A stretch of 64,000 nt of DNA from Algoriphagus pacificus. Its GTDB lineage: Bacteria > Bacteroidota > Bacteroidia > Cytophagales > Cyclobacteriaceae. The notes beneath the pieces were generated by a model that saw only the letters and a list, made by a program, of their open reading frames with translations, searched no databases and was not told the DNA's origin. A program made the position numbers and the translations under genes. This document shows, in pieces, positions 9,387 through 17,769 of the stretch (its first letter is position 1; the number at the start of each line of letters is the position of its first letter). Where the stretch lies: positions 1 to 64,000 of the forward strand of contig NZ_JAFKCU010000004.1 of the NCBI RefSeq assembly GCF_017254845.1, in the 5' to 3' direction.

Positions 9387-10454
9387 ATGAATCCACCCAA
9401 AATAGCTCAGACTGATACCTGGAAACATAAAATATCCAATGCACAGCAACTCGGAGGGATTGAAACTTCCGTTTTGGACAATGGTGCGGGAAGAGGGGTA
9501 AGGATCGCGTGGATTAACACTGGAACAGGACTTCGATACAAAGTTGTCTTCGACAGAGGGCTGGATATTCTGGATTGTTTTTATAATGAAAGTAGCCTAT
9601 CATGGATCAGCCATGCTGGCCTTGTAGCTCCACAGCCTTTTTCCAATCAAGGCATTGATTGGCTTCGGACTTTTGGTGGAGGATTGTTGACAACCTGTGG
9701 TTTATCGAATGCGGGTCCACCTAATTCTGACGAAAATGGCTCGCGAGGGCTTCATGGGAATTATAGCAACCTTTCCTGTGAATTGCTTTCCATTAAAAAT
9801 CCGGATGTTTTTACCGGAGATCTAAGTTTTGAGATCATTGGGAAGGTCCGTGAGACAAGCACTTTTGGACCCAGCCTGGAACTGACAAGGAAGATTTCAG
9901 GTACTCTGGGGTCTGCAAGCATAAAGATCTCAGATACTGTGGTAAACAGAGGGAATTCCGATGCGCCACATATGTTGCTTTACCATATTAATTGTGGTTG
10001 GCCTTTGATAGACGATGGAACCAGAATCGTCTGGAAAGGAAGCAGGATTCCAAGGGAAAGTGACTCTAATTTGACAGAATTCAATAAAAAACATGACTTC
10101 AAACTATGCGCTCCTCCTTTGAAAGAGCATGCTGGATTTGGAGAGGATGTAGCCTTTATTGATCCTGCTACCGATGCTTCTGATTTAGTGACTTGTGGCT
10201 TTGCAAATGATCAGATACAACTGGCTTTGAAAATAAGCTTTTCTAAAAAACAAATGCCTTGGTTGATTCATTGGCAGCATTGGGGTGAAAATGAATATGT
10301 GACAGCCTTGGAGCCGGCGACAAATCCACCGATTGGTCAGACAAATGCAAGGAAAGATGGAACGCTGATTCTTCTCAAGCCAGGAGAAAGTAGGAGTTAC
10401 GATTTAGAGCTGGAAGTGATCACAGGTGAAAGAGTGAATGAATTTAAAATGTAA
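9387..10454 (+). CDS. DUF4432 aldose-1-epimerase-like protein
   Basis: A 355-residue soluble protein without a signal peptide. Family marks are VRIAWINTGTGLRYKVVFDRGLDI, a GLLTTCGLSNAG block, RGLHGNYSN, and PHMLLYHINCGWPLID, and near the C terminus HWQHWGENEYVTALEPATNPP. DUF4432 belongs to the galactose-mutarotase-like beta-sandwich superfamily and probably interconverts anomers or epimers of an unusual (perhaps keto-) sugar. It is the first gene after the terminator at 9216 and is followed 63 bases later by the cupin gene, so these genes likely form a second transcript of catabolic enzymes. The exact reaction is unknown. Confidence 0.82.
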   Translation: MNPPKIAQTDTWKHKISNAQQLGGIETSVLDNGAGRGVRIAWINTGTGLRYKVVFDRGLDILDCFYNESSLSWISHAGLVAPQPFSNQGIDWLRTFGGGLLTTCGLSNAGPPNSDENGSRGLHGNYSNLSCELLSIKNPDVFTGDLSFEIIGKVRETSTFGPSLELTRKISGTLGSASIKISDTVVNRGNSDAPHMLLYHINCGWPLIDDGTRIVWKGSRIPRESDSNLTEFNKKHDFKLCAPPLKEHAGFGEDVAFIDPATDASDLVTCGFANDQIQLALKISFSKKQMPWLIHWQHWGENEYVTALEPATNPPIGQTNARKDGTLILLKPGESRSYDLELEVITGERVNEFKM

Positions 10455-10517
10455 AACTGAAAATGAAGAATTGGGAACAATTCTGATTAATAATCTCAAA
10501 ATCAAATCAATAAACCC

Positions 10518-11729
10518 ATGAGTTTAGCAAAAAAAGCACTTGAGCAAGGAGAAGGGATTTTAAGATTGACACCTACATGGGTGCCAAGATCCTTCTGTGT
10601 TCCAGGTAGAAGAATAAAATTACACCCAGACGATTATTATTGCCTTGGCGGTGCAAGAGGTGGAATTGATGAACGTTGGTTTTCATCCACAACTCCGGCA
10701 GAAAATGGACCATTGACCAGTGAAAATGAAGGCTTGAGCCATATCGCTTATGAAGATGGAGGCAAAACGGAATTGTTCTTATTGAAGGATGCAATTGACG
10801 AACTAGGCGGTCAAATTATTGGAAGCAGACTTTGGGAAAAGTACAAATCCTGGCCTATGTACTCCAAGTTTTTTGATAACATGGGGCCATTGCCACATCA
10901 TATTCACCCAAGCGATGAATTTGGGAAACTCACTGGTCAAAACGGAAAGCCGGAAGCGTATTATTTTCCTCCTCAAGTCAATAATCACGGTGGGGATTTT
11001 CCATATACTTTTTTTGGAATCGCTCCAGGCACCTCGAAAGAAACAATTCTGGAATGTCTGAAGAACTTCAATAAAGGAGATAATAAGATCACCAATTATT
11101 CGCAGGCATTCAGATTGCAGCCGGGTACTGGTTGGAATGTACCTCCTGGAATGCTTCATGCTCCGGGAAGTTTGTGTACCTATGAGCCACAAAAAGCTTC
11201 TGACATTTTTGCGATGTACCAGTCATTGGTCAACGAAGCCATTATTCCAGATGAATTACTTTGGAATGCAACCCCAAAAGACCGTTGGGGAGATTATGAA
11301 TTGCTGGTAGAAATGATCGATTGGGATTTGAACGTGAATCCAAATTTGATGGATAGCCATTACATGGAACCAATTCCTGTGGAGGATCGAGCAGCAATGA
11401 ATGCCAAAGGCTATGATGATAAATGGATCTGCTACAGATCTCATGATTACAGTGCCAAAGAGCTGACGGTATTCCCTGGTCAAACTGTTACCATCAAAGA
11501 TTCAGCAGCCTACGGTATGATCATGATGCAGGGATACGGAAAAATGAATAATTGGGATATTGAAACTCCAGCGCTGATCCGTTTTGGTCAATTGACTCAT
11601 GATGAATATTTTGTAAGTGAGGAAGCGGCAATGGCTGGTGTAACAATCACCAACCATTCTAAAACTGACCCAATTGTCATGTTGAAGCATTTTGGTCCTG
11701 ATAACCCAGATTTGAAGGTAGTTGAATAA
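10518..11729 (+). CDS. Cupin-fold sugar isomerase-like protein (mannose-6-phosphate isomerase-like)
   Basis: A 403-residue cytoplasmic protein. The likely metal site is in PLPHHIHPSDEFGKL, followed by the cupin strand motif GTGWNVPPGMLHAPG, where a His follows PxGxxH as in type I phosphomannose isomerases. A second cupin-like half is suggested by ELTVFPGQTVTIKDSAAYGM and MMQGYGKMNNW. The neighbourhood (epimerase-like, TIM-barrel isomerase, Gfo/Idh/MocA) suggests it acts on a free sugar or keto-sugar from the imported glycoside. I recognise the fold and metal motif but not a characterised orthologue, so substrate and reaction remain open. Confidence 0.7.
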   Translation: MSLAKKALEQGEGILRLTPTWVPRSFCVPGRRIKLHPDDYYCLGGARGGIDERWFSSTTPAENGPLTSENEGLSHIAYEDGGKTELFLLKDAIDELGGQIIGSRLWEKYKSWPMYSKFFDNMGPLPHHIHPSDEFGKLTGQNGKPEAYYFPPQVNNHGGDFPYTFFGIAPGTSKETILECLKNFNKGDNKITNYSQAFRLQPGTGWNVPPGMLHAPGSLCTYEPQKASDIFAMYQSLVNEAIIPDELLWNATPKDRWGDYELLVEMIDWDLNVNPNLMDSHYMEPIPVEDRAAMNAKGYDDKWICYRSHDYSAKELTVFPGQTVTIKDSAAYGMIMMQGYGKMNNWDIETPALIRFGQLTHDEYFVSEEAAMAGVTITNHSKTDPIVMLKHFGPDNPDLKVVE

Positions 11730-11796
11730 AGCTTTCAGGAGAGATCTTGAAATCCTATTGAAATTGATTGAATTAACTTAAAACCCATTTTTAACG

Positions 11797-12819
11797 ATGA
11801 ATAATTATCCGAAATTACATAATGCAACTTGGCCGGGAATAGTAGGGAAAGGACCTGATTCCGAGCCAGTAATTCCTTTTGATACAATGCTTGCTATGAC
11901 AGCAGCAGCTGAAGTTGATGGAGTAAAATTTGACGGAGTGGATTTAGGTTTACTAGAACCACATTTTACCCTCAATGATCCTGATGAAGCGAAAGTCTTA
12001 GCGGAAAAGCTTAAAAAACATAATCTTGTAGCAGGTTCATTAGTTGCACCTATTTGGGCTGGATCCGCAATGGGAACAGCTGATCAGCGTAAAACTTTTG
12101 TCGAAATGGTTCGCAAGGCATGCGAATTTGGAAAGCAACTAAAAGAGCTTGGAGTAAGACCTTATGGTGTAGTCAGGATAGACTCAGCTGCGGGAGTGGA
12201 TGCTTGGGCAAAAGATCCGGCTGGAAATACTAAAATTATTGCAGATACATTTAGAGAAGCATGTGATGTAGCTGCGGGGTATGGAGAAAAACTTGCCGCG
12301 GAAGGTGAGATTTGCTGGGGAGCAATGCACAGCTGGAAGTATATGGTAGAGTTGATGGAAATGGTCGATCGACCAAACATCGGTCTTCAGGCAGATATGT
12401 CCCATACTTTCCTTTATACCTTGGGTTACAATGCTCCGGAACATAGGATTATTCCAAAAGATGCTGATCTACATGATAGAGAAGTGATTAAAGCAGGTTT
12501 GAAAACCGTAACTGATGCGTTGAGACCTTGGACGATTGATTTCCATGTGGCTCAAAATGATGGTTCCGTATTTGGCTCTGGTTCTCATGACAAAACAGGT
12601 CGTCACTGTCAGGCAACAGATCCAAATGGACTTTTGGATATCGCCCATGATGCTGGATATTGGCTGAGAGATGAAAATGGTCAGTTGACTAAAGCTTTCA
12701 AGCACATTTGCTGGGATGGCTGCATGTTCCCTAATGCTGTCATGGAAAATCAACAAACCTGGAATGATATCCTAGCTGCCATGATTAAAGTGCGTGAAGC
12801 TCACGGATGGAAAGCCTAA
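11797..12819 (+). CDS. TIM-barrel sugar phosphate isomerase/epimerase (xylose isomerase-like, AP endonuclease 2 superfamily)
   Basis: A 340-residue soluble protein in the IolE/xylose-isomerase-like TIM-barrel family. Candidate metal ligands are in [33 protein letters not shown] and the late [14 protein letters not shown], an E-D-H-type arrangement typical of the superfamily. There is no signal peptide. Relatives sit in 3-keto-sugar gene sets next to DUF1080 and Gfo/Idh/MocA genes, where they epimerise or eliminate 3-keto-sugars. It lies 67 bases after the cupin gene. The 117 bases downstream hold an inverted-repeat element. Confidence is high in the fold and moderate in the role. Confidence 0.85.
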   Translation: MNNYPKLHNATWPGIVGKGPDSEPVIPFDTMLAMTAAAEVDGVKFDGVDLGLLEPHFTLNDPDEAKVLAEKLKKHNLVAGSLVAPIWAGSAMGTADQRKTFVEMVRKACEFGKQLKELGVRPYGVVRIDSAAGVDAWAKDPAGNTKIIADTFREACDVAAGYGEKLAAEGEICWGAMHSWKYMVELMEMVDRPNIGLQADMSHTFLYTLGYNAPEHRIIPKDADLHDREVIKAGLKTVTDALRPWTIDFHVAQNDGSVFGSGSHDKTGRHCQATDPNGLLDIAHDAGYWLRDENGQLTKAFKHICWDGCMFPNAVMENQQTWNDILAAMIKVREAHGWKA

Positions 12820-12829
12820 CCTTCATCAT

Positions 12830-12915
12830 TTTACATTCAACATTCATCATTCGAAATTGAATCGGTTTTTTAATGATGAATAACGAGTGTCGAATAATGA
12901 ATTTCGAAGTGAATA
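12830..12915. repeat. Nested inverted repeats between the TIM-barrel and Gfo/Idh/MocA genes
   Basis: ATTCATCATT (12842-12851) is repeated inverted as AATGATGAAT (12872-12881), and TTCGAAATT (12850-12858) as AATTTCGAA (12900-12908). The arms interlock. There is no U-tract, so this is not an ordinary terminator. It could be an mRNA-processing or extragenic palindromic element. I saw no second copy in the window. Confidence 0.55.
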
Positions 12916-12936
12916 AGAACAATAAATAACCAGAAT

Positions 12937-14100
12937 ATGAAAGAAAAGAAATATATCAGAATAGGACTTATCGGAACAGGCCTGATGGGAAGAATTCATA
13001 CCAACGGGTATAAGAGATTGGCTGACTTTTTTCCTGAATACGAATACAATCCAGTATTGCAGGCTTGCTGCTCTAGAAGAAAGGAAAAAGCCCAGGCTTT
13101 TGCTGATCAATGGGGTTACAAATCTGTAGAAACCGATTGGAGAGAACTTTTAAAGCGGGATGATATCGATGCGGTCGATATTTGTACACCAAATGATATG
13201 CATGCTGAAATCGCTATTGCTGCTGCAGAGGCGGGTAAAATGATTTTATGTGAGAAGCCTTTGGCAAGAACTGTAGCTGAGGCGAAAGGCATGCTGGATG
13301 CAGTAGAAAAAGCCGGAGTGAAAAATACAGTTTGGTATAATTACCGCCGGGTTCCAGCAGTTACTTTGGCCAAGCAAATTGTTGCTTCCGGTAAACTCGG
13401 AAAGATTTTTCATTACAGAGCTAATTTCTTGCAGGATTGGACTATCAATCCGGATCTTCCTCAAGGAGGAGACGCATTATGGAGACTGGATGTAGATGCT
13501 GCTGGTTCCGGTGTAACGGGCGATTTATTGGCACACTGTATTGATACTGCCATGTGGATCAATGGTGGAATTAAGGATGTGTCTGCTATGACTGAGACAT
13601 TTATCAAAGAACGAGTGCATCAAGGAACCGGAGAAAAGAAAAAAGTGGGAATTGATGATGCCTGCGTTTTCCATTGCCATTTTGACAACGGTTCTTTGGG
13701 ATTGTTTGAAGCGACACGTTATGCCAGAGGACATAAGGCGCTATATACTTTTGAAATCAATGGAGAGCATGCTTCTATCCGTTGGGATCTACACGATTTG
13801 ACTCGTCTGGAGTATTTTGATCATGATGATGAAGGAAAAGTAAGAGGTTGGAGATCTATTCACGTGACAGACGGAGATCATCCTTACATGGAAAGATGGT
13901 GGATTCCAGGTACTTCCATTGGGTATGAGCACTCATTTATCCATCAAGTTGCGGATTTCTTTAAGAGCCTTGAAACTGGCGAATCATGCCACCCAACATT
14001 CAAAGACGCATTTGAAACACAAAAAGTGTGTGAAGCAGTAATTGATTCAGCAAATGCCAGAGCTTGGAAGGATACCGGAGTGGAATGGACTGAGAAATAA
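12937..14100 (+). CDS. Gfo/Idh/MocA-family NAD(P)-dependent oxidoreductase
   Basis: A 387-residue cytoplasmic dehydrogenase. The Rossmann dinucleotide-binding motif [12 protein letters not shown] lies near the N terminus. [12 protein letters not shown] and the family lysine motif CEKPLARTV follow, and the C-terminal alpha/beta domain carries [22 protein letters not shown]. The DAAGSG..D..H pattern matches the catalytic Asp/His region. Enzymes of this family oxidise or reduce ring hydroxyls of sugars and inositols, including C3 of glucosides. As the last gene of the sugar block it may interconvert a 3-keto product and the corresponding sugar. A strong terminator follows at 14126. Confidence 0.9.
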   Translation: MKEKKYIRIGLIGTGLMGRIHTNGYKRLADFFPEYEYNPVLQACCSRRKEKAQAFADQWGYKSVETDWRELLKRDDIDAVDICTPNDMHAEIAIAAAEAGKMILCEKPLARTVAEAKGMLDAVEKAGVKNTVWYNYRRVPAVTLAKQIVASGKLGKIFHYRANFLQDWTINPDLPQGGDALWRLDVDAAGSGVTGDLLAHCIDTAMWINGGIKDVSAMTETFIKERVHQGTGEKKKVGIDDACVFHCHFDNGSLGLFEATRYARGHKALYTFEINGEHASIRWDLHDLTRLEYFDHDDEGKVRGWRSIHVTDGDHPYMERWWIPGTSIGYEHSFIHQVADFFKSLETGESCHPTFKDAFETQKVCEAVIDSANARAWKDTGVEWTEK

Positions 14101-14125
14101 AAATTCTTAAATTGGAAATACATTT

Positions 14126-14163
14126 AAAAGCTCAATCAAGATTTACATTGATTGAGCTTTTTT
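14126..14163 (+). terminator. Strong rho-independent terminator between the Gfo/Idh/MocA gene and the sulfatase
   Basis: AAAAGCTCAATCAA (14126-14139) and TTGATTGAGCTTTT (14148-14161) are perfect 14-base arms around an 8-base loop, ending in T6. The sulfatase ATG at 14180 lies only 17 bases beyond, leaving little room for a promoter between them. Confidence 0.92.
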
Positions 14164-14179
14164 GATTAACCCAATAACT

Positions 14180-15685
14180 ATGGAAAAGAAAAAAAGCACA
14201 GCGAACAAGGGACAATTGAAAGTCCTTTTTTTTGGCTTTATCTCACTTTTGGCATTTGGTTGCGACCAAAAACCAATTGAGGAAACTGCAGAAAGTACTC
14301 AAAAAACAAACATTATTTTCATCCTAGCAGATGATTTGGGATATGGGGATCTAGGCTTTTTAGGTCAGCAGTATATAGAAACTCCCAATATTGATAAACT
14401 GGCAAAGCAAGGAATGTTCTTTTCCAATTTTTACTCGGGTTCCACCGTATGTGCACCATCACGCTCATCTTTTTTGACGGGGCTGCACACGGGCCATACG
14501 CCAATTAGAGGAAATTCAGAGGTGCAGCCGGAAGGGCAACTGCCTATGCCTGATTCAGTGATGACAGTGGGCAAAGCTTTGCAGCAAGCAGGTTATGTGA
14601 CAGGAGCATTTGGGAAATGGGGTTTAGGGTTTATTGGAACTTCAGGTGAGCCTGTTAATCAGGGGTTTAATGAGTTTTTTGGATACAATTGCCAACGCTA
14701 TGCCCATCGTTATTACCCGGATTATTTATGGCACAATGATCAAAAAGTTGATTTGCCAGGAAATGATTGGACTAAGACTGAAGACTATGCCCCAGATTTG
14801 ATACAGGAAAAGACACTGGCTTTTATTGATGACAATAAAGACAAGCCATTTTTCTTATTCATGCCGATCGTGACTCCTCATGCTGAATTGGCAGCTCCGG
14901 ACGATGAGATTATGGCAAAGTACAAAGCCAAGTTTCCGGATGAAAAACCTTTTATAGGTGGAAAAGGAGCCGATTATGGACCAGATATGAGAATTCCGGG
15001 TTACCAATCCCAACCGTACCCGCATGCTACTTTTGCCGCGATGGTAGAGAGAATCGATAGATATGTTGGTGAAGTCTTGGATAAACTGGAAGAAAATGGA
15101 CTTGCTGAGAATACATTGATCATATTTTCCTCAGACAATGGAGCACACCGGGAAGGAGGGGCAGATCCTGAGTTTTTTGATAGCAATGGACCTTTTAGAG
15201 GTTTTAAAAGAGACTTGTATGAAGGTGGTGTGAGAGCACCGATGATCGCTTGGTGGCCAGGTAAAATCAAAGCTGGAACTACCTCCGATCATGTGGCAGC
15301 ATTTTGGGATTTGTTACCGACTTTCTCTGAAGTTGCCGGAAATAAGATTTCAGAATCTATTGATGGGATTTCTTTTGTGCCGGCTATGTTGGGTCATGAT
15401 GATCAGCAAGCAAAGCATGAATATTTGTATTGGGAATTTCATGAGCAGGGCGGAAAGCAAGCAATTCGTCAAGGGAATTGGAAAGCGGTTAAGTTGGATG
15501 TTTTCAATAGTGAGACACCAACACTTGAATTATATGACCTGAGCCAAGATCCTGGAGAAACCACTAACCTTGCTGCTTCCAATCCAGAGAAGATGGCTGA
15601 AATGGAAAAATTGATGGAAACATCGCATCTCGAAAACCCTATTTTCAAATTTTACAGAAGCGAAAAGGAAGCCGCTGAAAAGTGA
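14180..15685 (+). CDS. Sulfatase lipoprotein (formylglycine-dependent, S1 family)
   Basis: Using ATG 14180, the 501-residue product starts MEKKKSTANKG and has lipobox LLAFGC (Cys28). IIFILADDLGYGDLG gives the first metal-binding aspartates. The nucleophile motif C-A-P-S-R at residues 91-95 carries the Cys that is converted to formylglycine; then SSFLTGLHTGHTP. The lower metal site is IIFSSDNGAHREGG and the C-terminal subdomain begins near ELYDLSQDPGETTNLA. It hydrolyses sulfate esters in the periplasm, presumably on a glycan or glycoside; closest in look to arylsulfatase A/N-acetylgalactosamine-6-sulfatase types. It sits between the sugar block and the ebo cluster. The strong terminator just upstream suggests attenuation by read-through or a promoter inside the preceding gene. 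No maturation enzyme is in the window. Confidence 0.93.
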   Translation: MEKKKSTANKGQLKVLFFGFISLLAFGCDQKPIEETAESTQKTNIIFILADDLGYGDLGFLGQQYIETPNIDKLAKQGMFFSNFYSGSTVCAPSRSSFLTGLHTGHTPIRGNSEVQPEGQLPMPDSVMTVGKALQQAGYVTGAFGKWGLGFIGTSGEPVNQGFNEFFGYNCQRYAHRYYPDYLWHNDQKVDLPGNDWTKTEDYAPDLIQEKTLAFIDDNKDKPFFLFMPIVTPHAELAAPDDEIMAKYKAKFPDEKPFIGGKGADYGPDMRIPGYQSQPYPHATFAAMVERIDRYVGEVLDKLEENGLAENTLIIFSSDNGAHREGGADPEFFDSNGPFRGFKRDLYEGGVRAPMIAWWPGKIKAGTTSDHVAAFWDLLPTFSEVAGNKISESIDGISFVPAMLGHDDQQAKHEYLYWEFHEQGGKQAIRQGNWKAVKLDVFNSETPTLELYDLSQDPGETTNLAASNPEKMAEMEKLMETSHLENPIFKFYRSEKEAAEK

Positions 15686-15861
15686 GGAATTATTCTTGGC
15701 TCCATCCAGTTGTAAAAATGTGTTAGGAAGCCAAATTTGGTAAGAAAGAAGTGGCTGATTTTCAGGAAATGGAAAACATGATTTTTCTCATTTTAGCCTG
15801 AAAAAGCCCCTTTTTTTGACCAATGGTGTTATTCTAAAATCAAAAAATTAGAATATTGCCT

Positions 15862-15882
15862 TACCTTTATTGCCCCTGTTTA
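15862..15882 (+). promoter_or_regulatory. Putative eboA promoter (-7-like TACCTTTA box plus TTGCCCCTGTTT)
   Basis: TACCTTTA (15862-15869) matches the Bacteroidota -7 consensus TAnnTTTG at 7 of 8 positions. It is followed by TTGCCCCTGTTT (15870-15881). The same 12-mer preceded by ACCTTT recurs just upstream of eboD at 18721-18737. The eboA ATG is about 25 bases downstream. No clear -33 box is visible. Confidence 0.45.
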
Positions 15883-15906
15883 ATCCATCGAAATAGATTC
15901 TTTGAT

Positions 15907-16809
15907 ATGTCAAGTACAAATCAGATAAACCCAATTTCAGCATTCATCCTTTCAGTTTTAAGCGAAAAATCGGAAGAGAAATCCACAGTCTGGTTGGCTC
16001 AGAAACGGGAAAAGATTCTCATTTCAGGCAAGGAAATGGATTTCTTTATGGCATTTAGCCAAGCTTCCAGGTATTTCAAAAAGAATCCTTTGAACCTCAC
16101 CGAGGATCAGATAAACGAGATCCAGTCATTATCCCCTGGATTGAGAATAGATTTATGGGATCAACTGCAGTTGGCAAGAGTTTATTTGCTGCTTCAGTAT
16201 CCTGCCGCAGATGCTGCCTCCTGGAAAAACACCCTTCAGAAACTGTTTGAAACAGGGGACATGTATGAAATTGAAGCTTTGTATGCTGCCTTACCGATCA
16301 TGCCATATGCTGAGGAGATGGTAGCAAGAGCCAGAGAAGGATTGAGAACAAATATCACTTCGGTTTTTGATGCAGTGGCATTGAACAATCCTTATCCTGC
16401 TACCTATTTTGATGAGAGTGCCTGGAATCAGATGGTCGTGAAAGCTATTTTTATGCAAAGACCACTTTTCAAAATCCAGAACGCAGAGCAGAGAGCAAAT
16501 CAGGAATTGGCAGATATTATCATTGATTTTGCACATGAACGATGGTCTGCAGGAAGGGATGTCATCCCGGAATTGTGGAGGTTTGTCGGCCCTTTTATTT
16601 CTGAAAAAAACCTGAAGGATATCAAAAAGGTTGTTTCCTCAGAAAACAAATTGGAAAGGAAAGCTGCTTTGCTTGCTTGTAGCATGAGCGATTTTTCTGA
16701 GGCAAAAGACTTGATAAACGAATACCCAGAAATTAAAAAAGATATAGATTCAGGTCATTTAACCTGGGAGTTGATCGGACAAGAAACCCTCGAAAAAGCT
16801 CTCAGCTAA
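15907..16809 (+). CDS. eboA: EboA domain-containing protein
   Basis: A 300-residue all-helical soluble protein beginning MSSTNQINPISAFILS at ATG 15907; a longer TTG-initiated reading from 15856 is less likely because it would overlap the promoter-like box. Landmarks are LSPGLRIDLWDQLQLARVYLL, ETGDMYEIEALYAALPIMP, VFDAVALNNPYPATYFDESAWNQMV and HERWSAGRDVIPELWRFVGPF, which I recognise as the EboA family. EboA has no known enzymatic activity; ebo genes in cyanobacteria are needed for moving the scytonemin precursor to the periplasm. It is the first gene of a complete eboA-F cluster, 45 bases before eboB, and follows its own promoter-like box. Confidence 0.9.
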   Translation: MSSTNQINPISAFILSVLSEKSEEKSTVWLAQKREKILISGKEMDFFMAFSQASRYFKKNPLNLTEDQINEIQSLSPGLRIDLWDQLQLARVYLLLQYPAADAASWKNTLQKLFETGDMYEIEALYAALPIMPYAEEMVARAREGLRTNITSVFDAVALNNPYPATYFDESAWNQMVVKAIFMQRPLFKIQNAEQRANQELADIIIDFAHERWSAGRDVIPELWRFVGPFISEKNLKDIKKVVSSENKLERKAALLACSMSDFSEAKDLINEYPEIKKDIDSGHLTWELIGQETLEKALS

Positions 16810-16854
16810 AATTTACAGAATCGAAAATAATTAGAATCCCCAAATTCACCTCTT

Positions 16855-17766
16855 ATGGAAATGTATATAGATCCACATATTCACGTTACTTCTAGAACCA
16901 CAGATGATTACGAAGCGATGCGAAAAGCGGGTATCGTTGCGATTATTGAGCCTGCATTTTGGCTTGGCCAACCCCGAACAGAAGCTGCAAGTTTCAAGGA
17001 TTATTTCAGCAGCTTGGTAGGTTGGGAGCGATTCAGAGCAAAGCAATTCGGGATTGTACATTATTGCACTATTGGATTGAATTCTAAAGAGGCAAATAAT
17101 GAACCTTTGGCAGAGCAAGTGATGGAATTACTTCCACTCTATGCAGGAAAGCAGGGAGTTGTGGCGATCGGTGAGATTGGTTATGATGATCAGACAGCTG
17201 CTGAGGATAAGTTTTACAGATTGCAATTGGAATTGGCAAAAGACATGGATCTGCCAGTGATGATTCATACGCCACATAGAGATAAGAAAAAAGGCACCAC
17301 TAAAAGTATGGATGTGAGTGAAGAACACGGGCTTGCTCCAAATATGGTGATTGTCGACCATAACAATGAAGAGACTGTCAAAGAAGTCTTGGATAGAGGT
17401 TATTGGGCAGCATTTACGATCTATCCGCATACCAAAATGGGTAGCGAGCGAATGGTAGAAATCGTCAAGCAATATGGTCCAGAGAGAATCATTGTGGATT
17501 CAGCCGCTGACTGGGGGATTTCTGATCCTTTAGCTGTACCAAAGACTGCTGCTTTGATGAGAAAAATGGGCATTCCTGAAGAGCATATCAGAATGACTTG
17601 TTATCAAAATGCTTTGGCTGCTTATGCACAAAGTGGCCAAATGGATGAAATGGATTGGTTGAAAGCAGAGCCTATCGATCAGACCAAGAAAATGTCAGGA
17701 AATTCAGTGTTGAGAGGAGGGCAAGTTCCGCGTGTGGAAGGTCCAAGTGATCGAGTGGAGAATTAA
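16855..17766 (+). CDS. eboB: TatD-family metal-dependent hydrolase EboB
   Basis: A 303-residue TIM-barrel amidohydrolase. Metal ligands appear as HIH (residues 8-10), GEIGYDD, MIHTPHR, VIVDHNNEE and the late IIVDSAADWG. This is the order expected for TatD-like hydrolases, although the long FWLGQPRTEAASFKDYFSSLVGWERFRA insertion is characteristic of the ebo-cluster branch and not of DNA-repair TatD nucleases. Substrate is unknown. It is three bases upstream of eboC and surely co-transcribed with it. The context argues for action on the ebo pathway metabolite rather than on DNA. Confidence 0.88.
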   Translation: MEMYIDPHIHVTSRTTDDYEAMRKAGIVAIIEPAFWLGQPRTEAASFKDYFSSLVGWERFRAKQFGIVHYCTIGLNSKEANNEPLAEQVMELLPLYAGKQGVVAIGEIGYDDQTAAEDKFYRLQLELAKDMDLPVMIHTPHRDKKKGTTKSMDVSEEHGLAPNMVIVDHNNEETVKEVLDRGYWAAFTIYPHTKMGSERMVEIVKQYGPERIIVDSAADWGISDPLAVPKTAALMRKMGIPEEHIRMTCYQNALAAYAQSGQMDEMDWLKAEPIDQTKKMSGNSVLRGGQVPRVEGPSDRVEN

Positions 17767-17769
17767 TAG

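Noticed and set aside
12830-12915. CRISPR array or insertion-sequence remnant
   Set aside because: There are no regular direct repeats with spacers, no transposase fragment and no target duplication; only inverted repeats are present.
15769-15822. Possible terminator downstream of the sulfatase
   Set aside because: Short complementary pieces and a T-run exist here, but the stem is broken by several mismatches; I could not support a confident terminator.
16855-17766. Annotation as a TatD DNA-repair nuclease
   Set aside because: The metal ligands are shared, but the ebo context and the family-specific insertion make a nuclease role unlikely.
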